Part shown: positions 11,263 through 20,386 of the stretch, in pieces
How positions within the stretch are numbered: position 1 is the first letter of the stretch
Layout of the letters: every line of letters begins with the position of its first letter
Origin: DASQHY01 sp035602605
Lineage (GTDB): Bacteria > Acidobacteriota > Terriglobia > Acidiferrales > UBA7541
Assembly: GCA_035602605.1 (NCBI GenBank)
Contig: DATNLZ010000007.1
Span: 10,117 to 74,116 of the forward strand
Direction: 5' to 3'
Length of the DNA: 64,000 bases
The notes under the pieces: model-generated
What the model saw: the letters and a program-made list of their open reading frames with translations, nothing else
What the model was told of the DNA's origin: nothing
The model's database searches: none
Position numbers and translations under genes: made by a program

Positions 11263-13140
11263 ATGGGATGGCTCGGAAGCAAAATGTTTAAGATTCCAGC
11301 CACCGGAATTTTGTGTCTTGGCATTTTGGCAACCAGCGGGGCCGAGAATCGACCCGATCAGCAATCCGCGAAGCCCCCGGCGGTGCCAAGGGGCATGAGG
11401 GGTTCCGCTCCAAACACCGCTGATGCAAAACGATTCATCGATGCAGCAGAGGGGCGCCTGCTTGACCTGCAGATAAAATCATCTCGCGCATCGTGGGTGC
11501 AACAGAATTTTATCACCGACGATACTGACCAAATTTCCGCCGAGGCAAACCAGGTGCTGGATGCAGCCACTACAGAACTTGCCGCGGAAGCTACCCGCTT
11601 CAAGGGTATGCCCCTTCCCGAAGACATCACCCGCAAACTCCTTTTGCTGCGTCTCTCATCTGATTTCCCAGCGCCACGCAATCCTGCCGAACAAAAGGAG
11701 CTGGCCACACTGGGCACGTCGCTTGTCAGTGACTACGGCAAGGGTAAGTGGTGCCCGGAGGGCGCGCCCGGAAAGTGCCTAGACCTTACCGCCATGGAGC
11801 GCATTCTAGCGACCAGCCGCGATCCTGCGGAGCTCCAGCGTGTCTGGCTCGGCTGGCACAGCATCGGCGCGCCCATGCGCAAGCGTTACGAGCGATTCGT
11901 CGAACTGGGTAACAAAGGCTCGCGGGAAATGGGTTTCAGCGATGCGGGCGCGCTCTGGCGCTCCAAATACGATATGCCGCCCGAGGCATTCGCCAAAGAA
12001 GTTGATCGCCTATGGATGCAGGTTCGCCCGCTCTACGAAGCTTTGCACGCCTATGTGCGGGCGCAGCTCGCAAAAAAATATGGGAACGATGTTGCGCCTG
12101 AGAATGACGCCATCCCGGCACACTTGCTTGGGAACATGTGGAGCCAGGATTGGGTCAATGTTTATCCGCTGTTGACAGCTCCCGAAGGCCAGCGGGCGTA
12201 TGAGCTTACCGAAATTCTCCGCGGGCGGAATACCGATGCTCGAAAAATGGTGCAGTTTGGGGAACATTTTTTTACGTCGCTGGGCTTTGCTGCCTTGCCC
12301 GAGACATTCTGGGCCAGGTCACTTTTCACGAAGCCGGCCGATCGCGACGTCGTGTGCCATGCCAGCGCCTGGTCCATTGACTTCAAAGATGATCTGCGAA
12401 TCAAGATGTGTATACAGATTACCGACGAAGACTTCGGCACGATTCACCATGAGCTAGGCCATAATTTCTATCAGCGCGCTTACAATCAACAGTCGGTGTT
12501 GTTTCAGAACAGCGCCAACGATGGCTTCCACGAAGCGGTCGGCGATACCATCGCGTTATCGGTCACGCCGGAGTACTTGAAGCAGATCGGATTGATTGAA
12601 ACTGTTCCGCCGCCCTCTGGTGACATTGGTTTTCTTCTGAAGAAGGCCCTCGAAAAAATTGCATTTCTGCCATTTGGATTGCTCGTCGACAAGTGGCGAT
12701 GGGGCGTATTCTCCGGTGAAATAAAACCTGTTGAGTACAACAAAGCCTGGTGGCAGCTGAGAAGGCAGTATCAAGGCATCGCACCACCTGTCGCGCGCGA
12801 CGAAGCCGGTTTTGATCCGGGCGCAAAGTATCATGTTCCTGCCAATGTGCCGTACATGCGCTATTTTTTGGCAGACATTTTGCAATTTCAATTTCATCGC
12901 GCGCTCTGCAAGGAGGCTGGCGTAACCGGGCCGCTCCACCGCTGCTCGATCTACAACAGCAAGGCTGCCGGAGCCCGGCTAAACAAGATGTTGGAAATGG
13001 GGCAGAGCCGTCCATGGCCGGAGGCGCTTGCGGCTATCAGCGGCGAAAAACAGATGGACGCAAGTGCCATACTGGATTATTTCGCGCCGCTCAAGACCTG
13101 GCTCGACGAGCAAAACAAAGGGCATCGCTCTGGTTGGTAA
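11263..13140 (+). CDS. M2 family peptidyl-dipeptidase (ACE-like), secreted
   Basis: This 625-aa zinc metallopeptidase of the angiotensin-converting-enzyme family removes C-terminal dipeptides. The zinc motif HELGH is at residues 396-400 (bases 12448-12462) and the third ligand Glu lies in GFHEAVGD about 27 residues later. The N-terminus (MGWLGSKMFKIPATGILCLG and following) is a signal peptide, so it acts in the periplasm or outside. ATG 11263 is chosen because GAGGAGG (11251-11257) lies just upstream; the frame is open back to 11233 but that part overlaps ltaE. M2 peptidases of this kind are frequent in Acidobacteriota. Confidence 0.92.
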   Translation: MGWLGSKMFKIPATGILCLGILATSGAENRPDQQSAKPPAVPRGMRGSAPNTADAKRFIDAAEGRLLDLQIKSSRASWVQQNFITDDTDQISAEANQVLDAATTELAAEATRFKGMPLPEDITRKLLLLRLSSDFPAPRNPAEQKELATLGTSLVSDYGKGKWCPEGAPGKCLDLTAMERILATSRDPAELQRVWLGWHSIGAPMRKRYERFVELGNKGSREMGFSDAGALWRSKYDMPPEAFAKEVDRLWMQVRPLYEALHAYVRAQLAKKYGNDVAPENDAIPAHLLGNMWSQDWVNVYPLLTAPEGQRAYELTEILRGRNTDARKMVQFGEHFFTSLGFAALPETFWARSLFTKPADRDVVCHASAWSIDFKDDLRIKMCIQITDEDFGTIHHELGHNFYQRAYNQQSVLFQNSANDGFHEAVGDTIALSVTPEYLKQIGLIETVPPPSGDIGFLLKKALEKIAFLPFGLLVDKWRWGVFSGEIKPVEYNKAWWQLRRQYQGIAPPVARDEAGFDPGAKYHVPANVPYMRYFLADILQFQFHRALCKEAGVTGPLHRCSIYNSKAAGARLNKMLEMGQSRPWPEALAAISGEKQMDASAILDYFAPLKTWLDEQNKGHRSGW

Positions 13141-13232
13141 GCGCAGGTCAGTGAGCGGCGCTGTGGTATAAATGATTGTCGCCGCTAGCATTCTCCCGGC
13201 CGGCGATAGTTCCAGCTTATTCTGGGGATCTT

Positions 13233-14390
13233 GTGGACTTCGCGCTAACCGACGAGCAGGGGCAGCTTCGCCGCAGTGTCCGCGAGTTTGCTGAAGCGGA
13301 AATCGCTCCTCACGTCATGGAGTGGGACGAAGCCTCGCATTTCCCGTCTGAAATACTTCCCAAGCTGGGCGAGATGGGTCTTCTCGGCGTCATTTTCCCG
13401 GAGAAATATGGCGGCGCGGGACTCGGCTATATCGAATATGCCATTGCCATAGAAGAACTGTCGCGCGTCGATGGTTCGGTGGGCATCTTTGTCGCTGCCC
13501 ACAATTCGCTATGCACTAATCATATTTGCGCGTTTGGAACCGAAGAGCAGCGGAAAAAATATGTTGTGCCGCTCGCGCAGGGCAAGAAATTAGGCTGCTG
13601 GTCCTTGACTGAACCGGAAGCGGGCTCCGATGCTGGGGGAACGCGCAGTATGGCCACGCGCAACGCCAAGGGGTGGGTGCTCAACGGCGCGAAAACATTT
13701 ACGACAAACGGGCGCTACGCCGACGTTTGCGTAGCGATGGCGGTCACCGACAAGTCAAAAGGATCGCACGGCATCTCAGCGTTCATCGTCGAGAAAGGAA
13801 CCCCGGGTTTCCGCGCAGGTAAGAAAGAAAACAAGCTAGGCGTCAGGGCCAGCGATACTTCTGAGGTGATCTTTACCGATTGCCATGTGCCCGCGGACAA
13901 CTTACTCGGGGCTGAAGGCGAAGGCTTCACCGGCAGCTTGCAGATTCTCGACGGTGGCCGTATTTCGATTGCTGCACTGGCGCTGGGAATGGCGCAGGGC
14001 GCTTATGAAGCGTCTGTAAAATACGCGAAGCAGCGGAAGCAGTTCGGAAAAGCGATCAGCGAATTCCAGGCGATTCAGTTCAAGCTGGCGGATATGGCCA
14101 CCCAAATTGCAGCCGCCCGGCTGCTCGTCTATCAGGCCGCCTGGCTTGCCGACCGCAAGGACGCACGCTTCACAAAAGAATCGAGCATGGCGAAACTGTA
14201 CGCCGGCGAAGTTGCTGTGCATGTGGCTAATGAAGCGGTGCAGATTCACGGCGGGTATGGCTTCATTAAAGATTATCCTGCCGAGAAATTTTATCGGGAC
14301 GTAAAAATCTGCACGATAGGTGAAGGAACGAGCGAGATCCAGCGCTTGGTGATCGCTCGGCAAATTCTCGGGAAAGGTCCGAGTAAATAA
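13233..14390 (+). CDS. acyl-CoA dehydrogenase
   Basis: This is a 385-aa FAD-dependent acyl-CoA dehydrogenase with N-terminal helical, middle beta and C-terminal helical domains. WSLTEPEAGSDAGGT is the substrate/FAD signature and QIHGGYGFIKDYPAEK lies near the C-terminus. The catalytic base is Glu364 in GEGTSEIQR, the position used by short/medium-chain and butyryl-CoA dehydrogenases. GTG 13233 gives the typical start MDFALTDEQ and is preceded by GGGGA; a TTG at 13176 would add 19 residues that are not conserved. meaB follows 58 bp downstream, suggesting branched or odd-chain acyl-CoA catabolism. Confidence 0.92.
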   Translation: MDFALTDEQGQLRRSVREFAEAEIAPHVMEWDEASHFPSEILPKLGEMGLLGVIFPEKYGGAGLGYIEYAIAIEELSRVDGSVGIFVAAHNSLCTNHICAFGTEEQRKKYVVPLAQGKKLGCWSLTEPEAGSDAGGTRSMATRNAKGWVLNGAKTFTTNGRYADVCVAMAVTDKSKGSHGISAFIVEKGTPGFRAGKKENKLGVRASDTSEVIFTDCHVPADNLLGAEGEGFTGSLQILDGGRISIAALALGMAQGAYEASVKYAKQRKQFGKAISEFQAIQFKLADMATQIAAARLLVYQAAWLADRKDARFTKESSMAKLYAGEVAVHVANEAVQIHGGYGFIKDYPAEKFYRDVKICTIGEGTSEIQRLVIARQILGKGPSK

Positions 14391-14448
14391 GAGAAGAGTA
14401 TCCTGGGTTTATTCTCAGACTGCACATTTTCCAGATTGCTCAAAACGG

Positions 14449-15432
14449 ATGTCTCCCCTGCCTTCAAAACCGCAAATACAATTAAACTTAGATCGCTGGG
14501 TTGACCAGGTGAGAGCCGGCGATATCCGCGCAATCTCACGCGCCATTACTGCAATTGAGAACCACGAAGCGTCGGCGGAAGAAATTCTACGACGTGTGTT
14601 CCCTGCGACTGGGGGGGCGTATCTTACCGGTATTACCGGTGCTCCTGGCACAGGCAAGAGTACGCTTGTGGATCGTTTGGCGACGCACTACCGGCACGAG
14701 GAACAGAAGGTGGGTATTATCGCCGTTGATCCCACGAGCCCATTTAGCGGCGGCGCGATTCTTGGCGACCGCATCCGCATGCAGGGCCATGCGAGCGACT
14801 CCGATATTTTTATCCGCTCCATGGCGACGCGCGGATTTCTCGGAGGATTAGCGCGCTCTACGGCTGACGTTGCCCTGCTGCTTGATGCTGCGGGCAAACA
14901 ATCGGTGCTGATTGAAACGGTTGGTGTCGGTCAAGACGAAATCGATATCGTCCGCTTGGCCGATTGCGTTCTCGTTGTGATTGTCCCGGGTCTCGGCGAC
15001 GACGTACAAAACATGAAGGCCGGATTAATGGAAATAGCCGACATTTTTGTGCTCAATAAATCGGACCGCGAAGGCGCTGACCGCGTCGAAGAGCAACTCC
15101 ACGCAATGCTGGCACTTGTGCCCGAAGATGATGGATGGCGCCCGCCAGTGGTTCGAACCGTGGCCACTGAAAATAAGGGGATCGCCGAGCTTGCGGGTAC
15201 AATCGCTCAATTTCGCGAGAGGTTCCAATCGAGCCAGCAGGGGCTCGAGAAGAAAAAGGCGCGCTGGAAGCAGCGGCTGGTGGAAATGATCGAGGGGCGG
15301 CTTATGGAACGTGCTCTTGGTCAGAAGGGAAGCTCCATCCTTCTCGACGAACTCGCGGCCGCGGTAGCTGAGCGCAAGAAAGATCCATTTTCTGCGGTCG
15401 AGGAAATCCTCGCGCGGGCAGGGCTCGCGTAA
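14449..15432 (+). CDS. meaB: methylmalonyl-CoA mutase-associated GTPase MeaB (ArgK family)
   Basis: This 327-aa G3E-type GTPase protects and reloads B12 in methylmalonyl-CoA or isobutyryl-CoA mutase. The P-loop GAPGTGKST is at residues 64-72; DPTSPFSGGAILGDRIRM, IETVGVGQDE and the guanine-specific NKSD follow. The mutase itself is not in the window. Its place after an acyl-CoA dehydrogenase fits propionyl-CoA-yielding fatty- or amino-acid degradation. It is of family length, with ATG 14449 and no strong ribosome binding site. Confidence 0.93.
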   Translation: MSPLPSKPQIQLNLDRWVDQVRAGDIRAISRAITAIENHEASAEEILRRVFPATGGAYLTGITGAPGTGKSTLVDRLATHYRHEEQKVGIIAVDPTSPFSGGAILGDRIRMQGHASDSDIFIRSMATRGFLGGLARSTADVALLLDAAGKQSVLIETVGVGQDEIDIVRLADCVLVVIVPGLGDDVQNMKAGLMEIADIFVLNKSDREGADRVEEQLHAMLALVPEDDGWRPPVVRTVATENKGIAELAGTIAQFRERFQSSQQGLEKKKARWKQRLVEMIEGRLMERALGQKGSSILLDELAAAVAERKKDPFSAVEEILARAGLA

Positions 15433-15485
15433 ACTGCAGCTATTCGACGCTGACATAGTGACCGCGAAATGATGCAAGGGAAACG

Positions 15486-16325
15486 ATGCAACTGGGCGAA
15501 CTCGAGATCCAAATCATCAATGACGGAACACTTTGGCTGGATGGTGGCGCGATGTTCGGCGTGGTGCCACGTCCTCTGTGGGAAAAGAGGATGGCGCCCG
15601 ATGACCGGAATCGCATCCGGTTGGCGATGAACTGCTTGCTCGTTCGCACCGGAGGTAAGCTGATTCTACTGGAGACCGGGGCGGGTGATAAATGGGATTC
15701 GAAGCTCCGCGGAATTTATGGGTTCTCCGAAAAAAATCGACTACCGGATCAACTGCTTGCTGCTGGGGTACGGCCCGAGCAGATCGATATGGTCATCAAC
15801 ACTCATCTGCACTTTGACCACTGCGGATGGAATACGCGTGTAGTTGACGGAAAAGCCCGGCCGATGTTTCCAAACGCGCGCTACATCGTACAGGCCGGTG
15901 AAATGGCCCATGCCAGGCATCCGAGCGAGCGCGATCAGGCCAGCTACTTAAGCGACAACTTTCTTCCTCTTGAGGGAACCCACCAGTGGCACCTTATCGA
16001 GGGCGATATCGAGATCGTTCCCGGCATTCGCCTCATTCGCCTTCCCGGCCACACCATGAACATGCAGGGTGTTTTGCTCTCTGGCGAGGGGAAGACCGTC
16101 ATTTTCCCAGCCGATCTAATACCAACGCGCGCGCACGTTCCGCTTCCGTGGATTATGGGATACGATCTCTACCCAATGACAACACTGCAGACCAAGAAAA
16201 AGTGGATCTCGGAAATTGTAAGGAATAAATGGATGATTGTTTTTGGACATGATGTCGATACACCCGCAGCCTATCTTCGCGAACGCAATGGTGTCGTTGA
16301 AGTTGAGCCTGCGGGAATTTGTTGA
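15486..16325 (+). CDS. metallo-beta-lactamase-fold hydrolase (lactonase-like)
   Basis: This 279-aa protein has a dinuclear zinc site: H107-L-H109-F-D111-H112, a further His in LPGHTMNMQ, an Asp in FPADLIPT and a final His in FGHDVDTP. The pattern and length resemble quorum-quenching N-acyl homoserine lactonases and broader MBL hydrolases; substrate cannot be told from sequence. There is no signal peptide, so it is cytoplasmic. The next gene starts 9 bp after its stop, so the two are likely cotranscribed. Confidence 0.85.
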   Translation: MQLGELEIQIINDGTLWLDGGAMFGVVPRPLWEKRMAPDDRNRIRLAMNCLLVRTGGKLILLETGAGDKWDSKLRGIYGFSEKNRLPDQLLAAGVRPEQIDMVINTHLHFDHCGWNTRVVDGKARPMFPNARYIVQAGEMAHARHPSERDQASYLSDNFLPLEGTHQWHLIEGDIEIVPGIRLIRLPGHTMNMQGVLLSGEGKTVIFPADLIPTRAHVPLPWIMGYDLYPMTTLQTKKKWISEIVRNKWMIVFGHDVDTPAAYLRERNGVVEVEPAGIC

Positions 16326-16334
16326 GGGGTCTTT

Positions 16335-16793
16335 ATGACATCACGTTTACCTTTGGCTCTTGCGATTCTAACGGCATTCCCTGGAACGTTTGCACGCCTC
16401 GCAGCAACAAACAATGGCCCTGAGGCGGCTGTCTTGCTGGTGGAATCACGCAGAATCCAGGCAATGGTGAATCGCGACGTAGTGCTTTTGCAGCAAATAC
16501 TGTCCGATGATTTGGTTTATACGCATTCCACAGCGCATGTGGATGACAAGGCTTCGTTCATCGCTAGCATTCAGTCTGGGGAGCTGCGCTACGAGGCAAT
16601 GAAGCATAGCGAAGTGCGCCCGCGCATCTACGGTGACACGGCCGTGCTCACCGGGCAGAGTGCCGTGGTCGCGACTTCACCGCGCTCTAACGGACGGCAA
16701 TCTATTTCTATTCGTTTTATAAGTGTGTATGCAAAACAAGCGGGCAATTGGAAGCAGGCTGCTTGGCAATCCACGCGTATCCCTGAACAATAG
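16335..16793 (+). CDS. secreted NTF2-like (DUF4440-type) protein
   Basis: This 152-aa protein has a signal peptide (MTSRLPLALAILTAFPGTFA) and one NTF2-like/SnoaL cone domain: a helix LLVESRRIQAMVNRDVVLLQ, then LSDDLVYTHSTAHVDDKASF and strand pairs typical of DUF4440 proteins. These bind small ligands or act as accessory folds; no catalytic residues are evident. A ribosome binding site (GAGGGG) overlaps the stop of the upstream MBL hydrolase, supporting coupled translation. Confidence 0.8.
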   Translation: MTSRLPLALAILTAFPGTFARLAATNNGPEAAVLLVESRRIQAMVNRDVVLLQQILSDDLVYTHSTAHVDDKASFIASIQSGELRYEAMKHSEVRPRIYGDTAVLTGQSAVVATSPRSNGRQSISIRFISVYAKQAGNWKQAAWQSTRIPEQ

Positions 16794-16819
16794 AGAGTAC
16801 CTGCCAGAACTGAGGACTT

Positions 16820-17782
16820 ATGGCCAGACCCCAAAAAACGACAACGCCGGCAAGAACAGGAACCAAACCGCAACGGCCTGCCAAAAACAGCGTTAAAACG
16901 CGAGCGCCGTTGACAGGTGATACCAAACCTGCGATTGGGATCATCGGAGGAAGCGGTCTGTATAGTATGGCAGGTCTTGAAGATACCCGCGAGGTTCGAG
17001 TCAAAACGCCCTTTGGCGAGCCGTCAGACGCAATCGTTGTCGGTACTCTCGAAGGGAAGCGAGTTGCTTTCTTAACCCGCCATGGCCGTGGTCATCGCAT
17101 TCTGCCCTCGGAAATTAACTACCGCGCGAACATCTACGCCATGAAGATGCTAGGTGCCGGGCGGCTTATCTCGGCAAGCGCGGTCGGCTCGCTGCAGGAA
17201 GATCTCCGTCCAATGGAATTTCTGATCCCGGATCAATTCTTTGATCGGACGAAACAGCGGATCGCAACATTTTTCGGCCAAGGGTTGGTTGCGCACGTGA
17301 GTTTTGAGAAGCCCACCTGCGAGGACTTGTCGATGCTGTTAGCCGCAGCGTGTGAACAAGCTCGGGTCAAGGTGCATCGCGGAGGAACCTACGTTTGTAT
17401 CGAGGGACCTCAATTTTCTACGCTTGCCGAGGCGCACGTACACCGCCAGTTGCGCTTTGAAGTAATTGGCATGACCAATTTGACTGAGGCCAAGCTCGCG
17501 AGGGAAGCCGAAATGTGCTACGCCACCGTGGCAATGATTACCGACTATGATTGCTGGCATCCCGAACATGCTTCGGTGACGGCTGCCGAGGTGATGAATA
17601 ATTTGAAAACTAACGCCCAGAGTGCCGAAAATGTGATTCGTACTGCCGTGCGTTCGCTGCCAGCGGCGCATAGTTGCAAGTGTGCTGTCGCACTCCAGCA
17701 CGCGATTGTGACCGATCGTGCTGCGATTCCAGCTGCGGCCAAGCGGCGTCTTGCGGCCATTGTCGGAAAATATCTCAATTAG
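16820..17782 (+). CDS. mtnP: S-methyl-5'-thioadenosine phosphorylase
   Basis: This 320-aa purine phosphorylase splits 5'-methylthioadenosine into adenine and methylthioribose 1-phosphate. IGIIGGSGLY begins the domain, TRHGRGHRILPSEINYRANI binds phosphate, and GGTYVCIEGPQFST plus IGMTNLTEAKLAREAEMCYA give the MTAP rather than guanosine/inosine phosphorylase pattern. The first ~37 residues are a Lys/Thr/Pro-rich extension not normally present. A PfkB kinase starts 14 bp downstream, suggesting further processing of the released nucleoside or sugar. Confidence 0.92.
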   Translation: MARPQKTTTPARTGTKPQRPAKNSVKTRAPLTGDTKPAIGIIGGSGLYSMAGLEDTREVRVKTPFGEPSDAIVVGTLEGKRVAFLTRHGRGHRILPSEINYRANIYAMKMLGAGRLISASAVGSLQEDLRPMEFLIPDQFFDRTKQRIATFFGQGLVAHVSFEKPTCEDLSMLLAAACEQARVKVHRGGTYVCIEGPQFSTLAEAHVHRQLRFEVIGMTNLTEAKLAREAEMCYATVAMITDYDCWHPEHASVTAAEVMNNLKTNAQSAENVIRTAVRSLPAAHSCKCAVALQHAIVTDRAAIPAAAKRRLAAIVGKYLN

Positions 17783-17796
17783 GAGTCCACAAAGGA

Positions 17797-18705
17797 ATGT
17801 CTCTTCTCGTTGTGGGGTCTGTCGCGTTTGACGCTCTCGAATGTCCACGCGGCAAGGTGGAACGGACAGTCGGCGGCGCGGCAACGTATTTCGCTGTCGC
17901 GGCGAGCTTTTTCACCAAAGTAAATCTTGTTGGCATTGTCGGTGAGGATTTTACGGAAAAAGATGCTGACATTTTCAAAGGTCGTCACATTGACACGCGA
18001 GGTTTGGAACGGGTTCCCGGAAAATCGTTCTTTTGGTCCGGGCGCTATAGCCTGAATTTGAATGAACGCGTGACGTTAGCGACGGATTTGAACGTTTTTG
18101 CGAATTTCGATCCCAAGCTCCCCGAACCTTATCGCAAATCGGAGTGCATCTTTCTTGCGAATATCGATCCCACGCTGCAACGGTCGGTGCTCTCGCAGGT
18201 ACGCGGACGTCCGCGCATCGTCGCACTCGATACGATGAATTACTGGATTGAGCGGACTCCGGTGGAGCTGCGCGAGGTTCTCCGTCATACCCAGATTTTG
18301 ATGATCAACGATTCGGAAACACGCCAGCTCACGAGCGAGCATAATCTGCTGCGAGCCGCTCGGCATGTTTTCACGATGGGCCCGAAGACTTTGGTGATCA
18401 AACTTGGCGAACATGGGGCCATGCTAGTGGATGACCAGGGCGTGTTTTGTGTACCCGCGTTTCCGCTGGAGGAGCCGTGTGATCCGACCGGTGCTGGGGA
18501 CAGCTTCGCCGGTGGGTTTATGGGATATCTGGCAAGCACTCGGAGTCTCAACGATGCGACGCTGCGCCGAGCAATGGTATATGGCTCGGTGCTGGGAAGT
18601 TTCACGGTTGAGCGCTTTGGACTTGATCGGCTGCGGGCACTGACTCGTCGGGAAATTGATAGTCGCGCGCGTCATTTTGTAAAGCTCACGCAATTTCGTT
18701 TATAG
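17797..18705 (+). CDS. PfkB-family carbohydrate/nucleoside kinase
   Basis: This 302-aa ribokinase-fold protein has a VGGAATYFAVAASFF N-terminal motif and the second PfkB signature DPTGAGDSFAGG at residues 229-240 (catalytic Asp235). It should phosphorylate a sugar or nucleoside with ATP. Start ATG 17797 follows AAAGGA and sits 14 bp after mtnP; the open frame from 17674 runs through mtnP and is not used. The pairing suggests adenosine, ribose or a methylthioadenosine-derived sugar as substrate, but this is inference from position. Confidence 0.85.
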   Translation: MSLLVVGSVAFDALECPRGKVERTVGGAATYFAVAASFFTKVNLVGIVGEDFTEKDADIFKGRHIDTRGLERVPGKSFFWSGRYSLNLNERVTLATDLNVFANFDPKLPEPYRKSECIFLANIDPTLQRSVLSQVRGRPRIVALDTMNYWIERTPVELREVLRHTQILMINDSETRQLTSEHNLLRAARHVFTMGPKTLVIKLGEHGAMLVDDQGVFCVPAFPLEEPCDPTGAGDSFAGGFMGYLASTRSLNDATLRRAMVYGSVLGSFTVERFGLDRLRALTRREIDSRARHFVKLTQFRL

Positions 18706-18758
18706 AGAGCAGCCTTCATGGGCATGGACCTGGGACGCCAGGGGAGGTGGTCACGCAG

Positions 18759-19418
18759 GTGACGAACAACGATATTATCGCCAGACTTTTGTTAGCCGCG
18801 GTATTGGGCGCGGTTGTCGGACTCGAACGCGATCTACGCCGCAAGCCTGCTGGACTGCGCACCGCAATGTTTATTTGCATGGGCTCTGCGTTGTTTACCA
18901 TTGTTTCCAGCAAAATCGCGATCGCCGTTGGTGATACTGGGGCTACTCGAATCGCCTCCAACATCGTTCAAGGGATCGGATTTTTGGGTGCCGGAGCGAT
19001 TGTCCGGGACCGCGGCAACGTCGCGGGGCTCACCACGGCTGCGTCGATGTGGGCGATGGCCGCCGTGGGCATGGCTGTCGCAGGCGGCTTATTCAAGGTA
19101 GCTATTTTTGTCGTTGGTTGCCTGCTATTTGCATTGGTAGTTCTCGGTTGGGTGGAAGATCGCCTGAATCTGAAAGCGCGCATGATGATGTTCCGAATTA
19201 CTGCCGCTGATGCTAAGGATTTGTTGCCGCGAACGCAGGAGATCCTTCAAGAGTATCGAGTGAAGCCTTCGCATTTCCAAACCACGCGCCTGGAGGACAG
19301 AGTTGTCGTAGAGTTCGACGCGGACGTAAGCCACTACCAAGAACAATCCATCCTTCGGGAACTCGACAAACTCCACGTTCGTAGTGAGGTTATGCCCCTG
19401 GATGCGCGTAAAGAATAA
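18759..19418 (+). CDS. MgtC/SapB family inner-membrane protein
   Basis: This protein of about 219 aa has the MgtC motifs LLAAVLGAVVGLERDLRRKPAGLRT and GIGFLGAGAIVRDRGNVAGLTTAASMWAMAAVG, four to five membrane helices, and a C-terminal cytoplasmic ACT-like domain. MgtC proteins modulate F1Fo-ATPase or phosphate/Mg2+ homeostasis in some species. GTG 18759 is taken as the start because GGGGAGG (18741-18747) precedes it; GTG 18747 would overlap that site. Confidence 0.87.
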   Translation: MTNNDIIARLLLAAVLGAVVGLERDLRRKPAGLRTAMFICMGSALFTIVSSKIAIAVGDTGATRIASNIVQGIGFLGAGAIVRDRGNVAGLTTAASMWAMAAVGMAVAGGLFKVAIFVVGCLLFALVVLGWVEDRLNLKARMMMFRITAADAKDLLPRTQEILQEYRVKPSHFQTTRLEDRVVVEFDADVSHYQEQSILRELDKLHVRSEVMPLDARKE

Positions 19419-19453
19419 AAGGCACCCGATTCGAATTTCGTGACAAACCAGTT

Positions 19454-20386
19454 ATGCCCAAAATCCCGAAGCCGCCGGCGCTTCTTCCAGACTCGACGAT
19501 CGCCATAATCTCTCCAGCGAGTCCCGCTGATCCACAACGGGTCGCACGCGGCTTCCGTGAACTCGAGCAGCTCGGTTATAGGACCTCGATTTTAACGTGC
19601 GAGCCGAGGAGCTATTTCGCCGGTACTGCGGAGGAGCGCCGCCAGCAACTACTCGATGCGCTGCGGCGTGAAGAATTTCGAGCGGTCATTTGCACTCGCG
19701 GAGGATATGGGTCAAATTATCTTTTAGATGGGTTGGACCCATGTGCTCTTCACCAACCTCGCATTCTGCTTGGTTACAGTGACATCACCACCCTACAAAT
19801 CTTCCTTTGGCAAAACCTAGGATGGGTGACATTCTACGGCCCAATGGTCGCCGCAGGGTTCGATGCTGGCGCGGACAAGCCGAGCGGATACGACCTCGAA
19901 TCTTTGACGTTGGCACTCATTGAAGCGCGAAGCGGCTTCACCTTAGACTTGCGCGGTGAAACACTCAAGACTGGTTCTGCGGACGGTGTGCTCGTGGGCG
20001 GATGTATGACGCTGGTCGAAGCGACGATGGGAACGCCGTGGGAGCTCGGCATAGAGGGATCAATACTCGTGCTCGAAGATCGCGAGATGAAACCGTATCA
20101 AGTAGACCGAGTGCTGACGCATTTTCGCCAAGCAGGTAAGTTTAAAAATGTAAAAGGAATCATATTAGGTGAATTTCCGGAATCCGGCGCTCCGGTTGCG
20201 AATGGTCCGACCGTCCGCGATGTGTGCCATCGCGTGCTGGGCGAACTGGATATTCCGATAGTCTGGGGCGTACCTATCGGGCACACACCGCGACCCATGT
20301 TGACGATTCCACTCGGAGTCCCGGCTCGATTGCTGGCTTCGGGCGCTGGAAAACTTGAAATTTTAGAACCCTGCGTGACGCTATGA
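19454..20386 (+). CDS. LD-carboxypeptidase (S66 family)
   Basis: This 310-aa S66 serine peptidase has the triad nucleophile Ser109 (GYSDIT), Glu208 (LEDRE) and His277 (GHTPRP). S66 enzymes such as LdcA cut the terminal D-Ala from cytoplasmic murein tetrapeptide; MccF relatives cleave microcin. Its stop overlaps the start of mpl by 4 bp (ATGA). Mpl re-attaches the tripeptide product of LdcA to UDP-MurNAc, so the neighbour supports the LdcA role in murein recycling. There is no signal peptide, consistent with cytoplasmic action. Confidence 0.9.
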   Translation: MPKIPKPPALLPDSTIAIISPASPADPQRVARGFRELEQLGYRTSILTCEPRSYFAGTAEERRQQLLDALRREEFRAVICTRGGYGSNYLLDGLDPCALHQPRILLGYSDITTLQIFLWQNLGWVTFYGPMVAAGFDAGADKPSGYDLESLTLALIEARSGFTLDLRGETLKTGSADGVLVGGCMTLVEATMGTPWELGIEGSILVLEDREMKPYQVDRVLTHFRQAGKFKNVKGIILGEFPESGAPVANGPTVRDVCHRVLGELDIPIVWGVPIGHTPRPMLTIPLGVPARLLASGAGKLEILEPCVTL

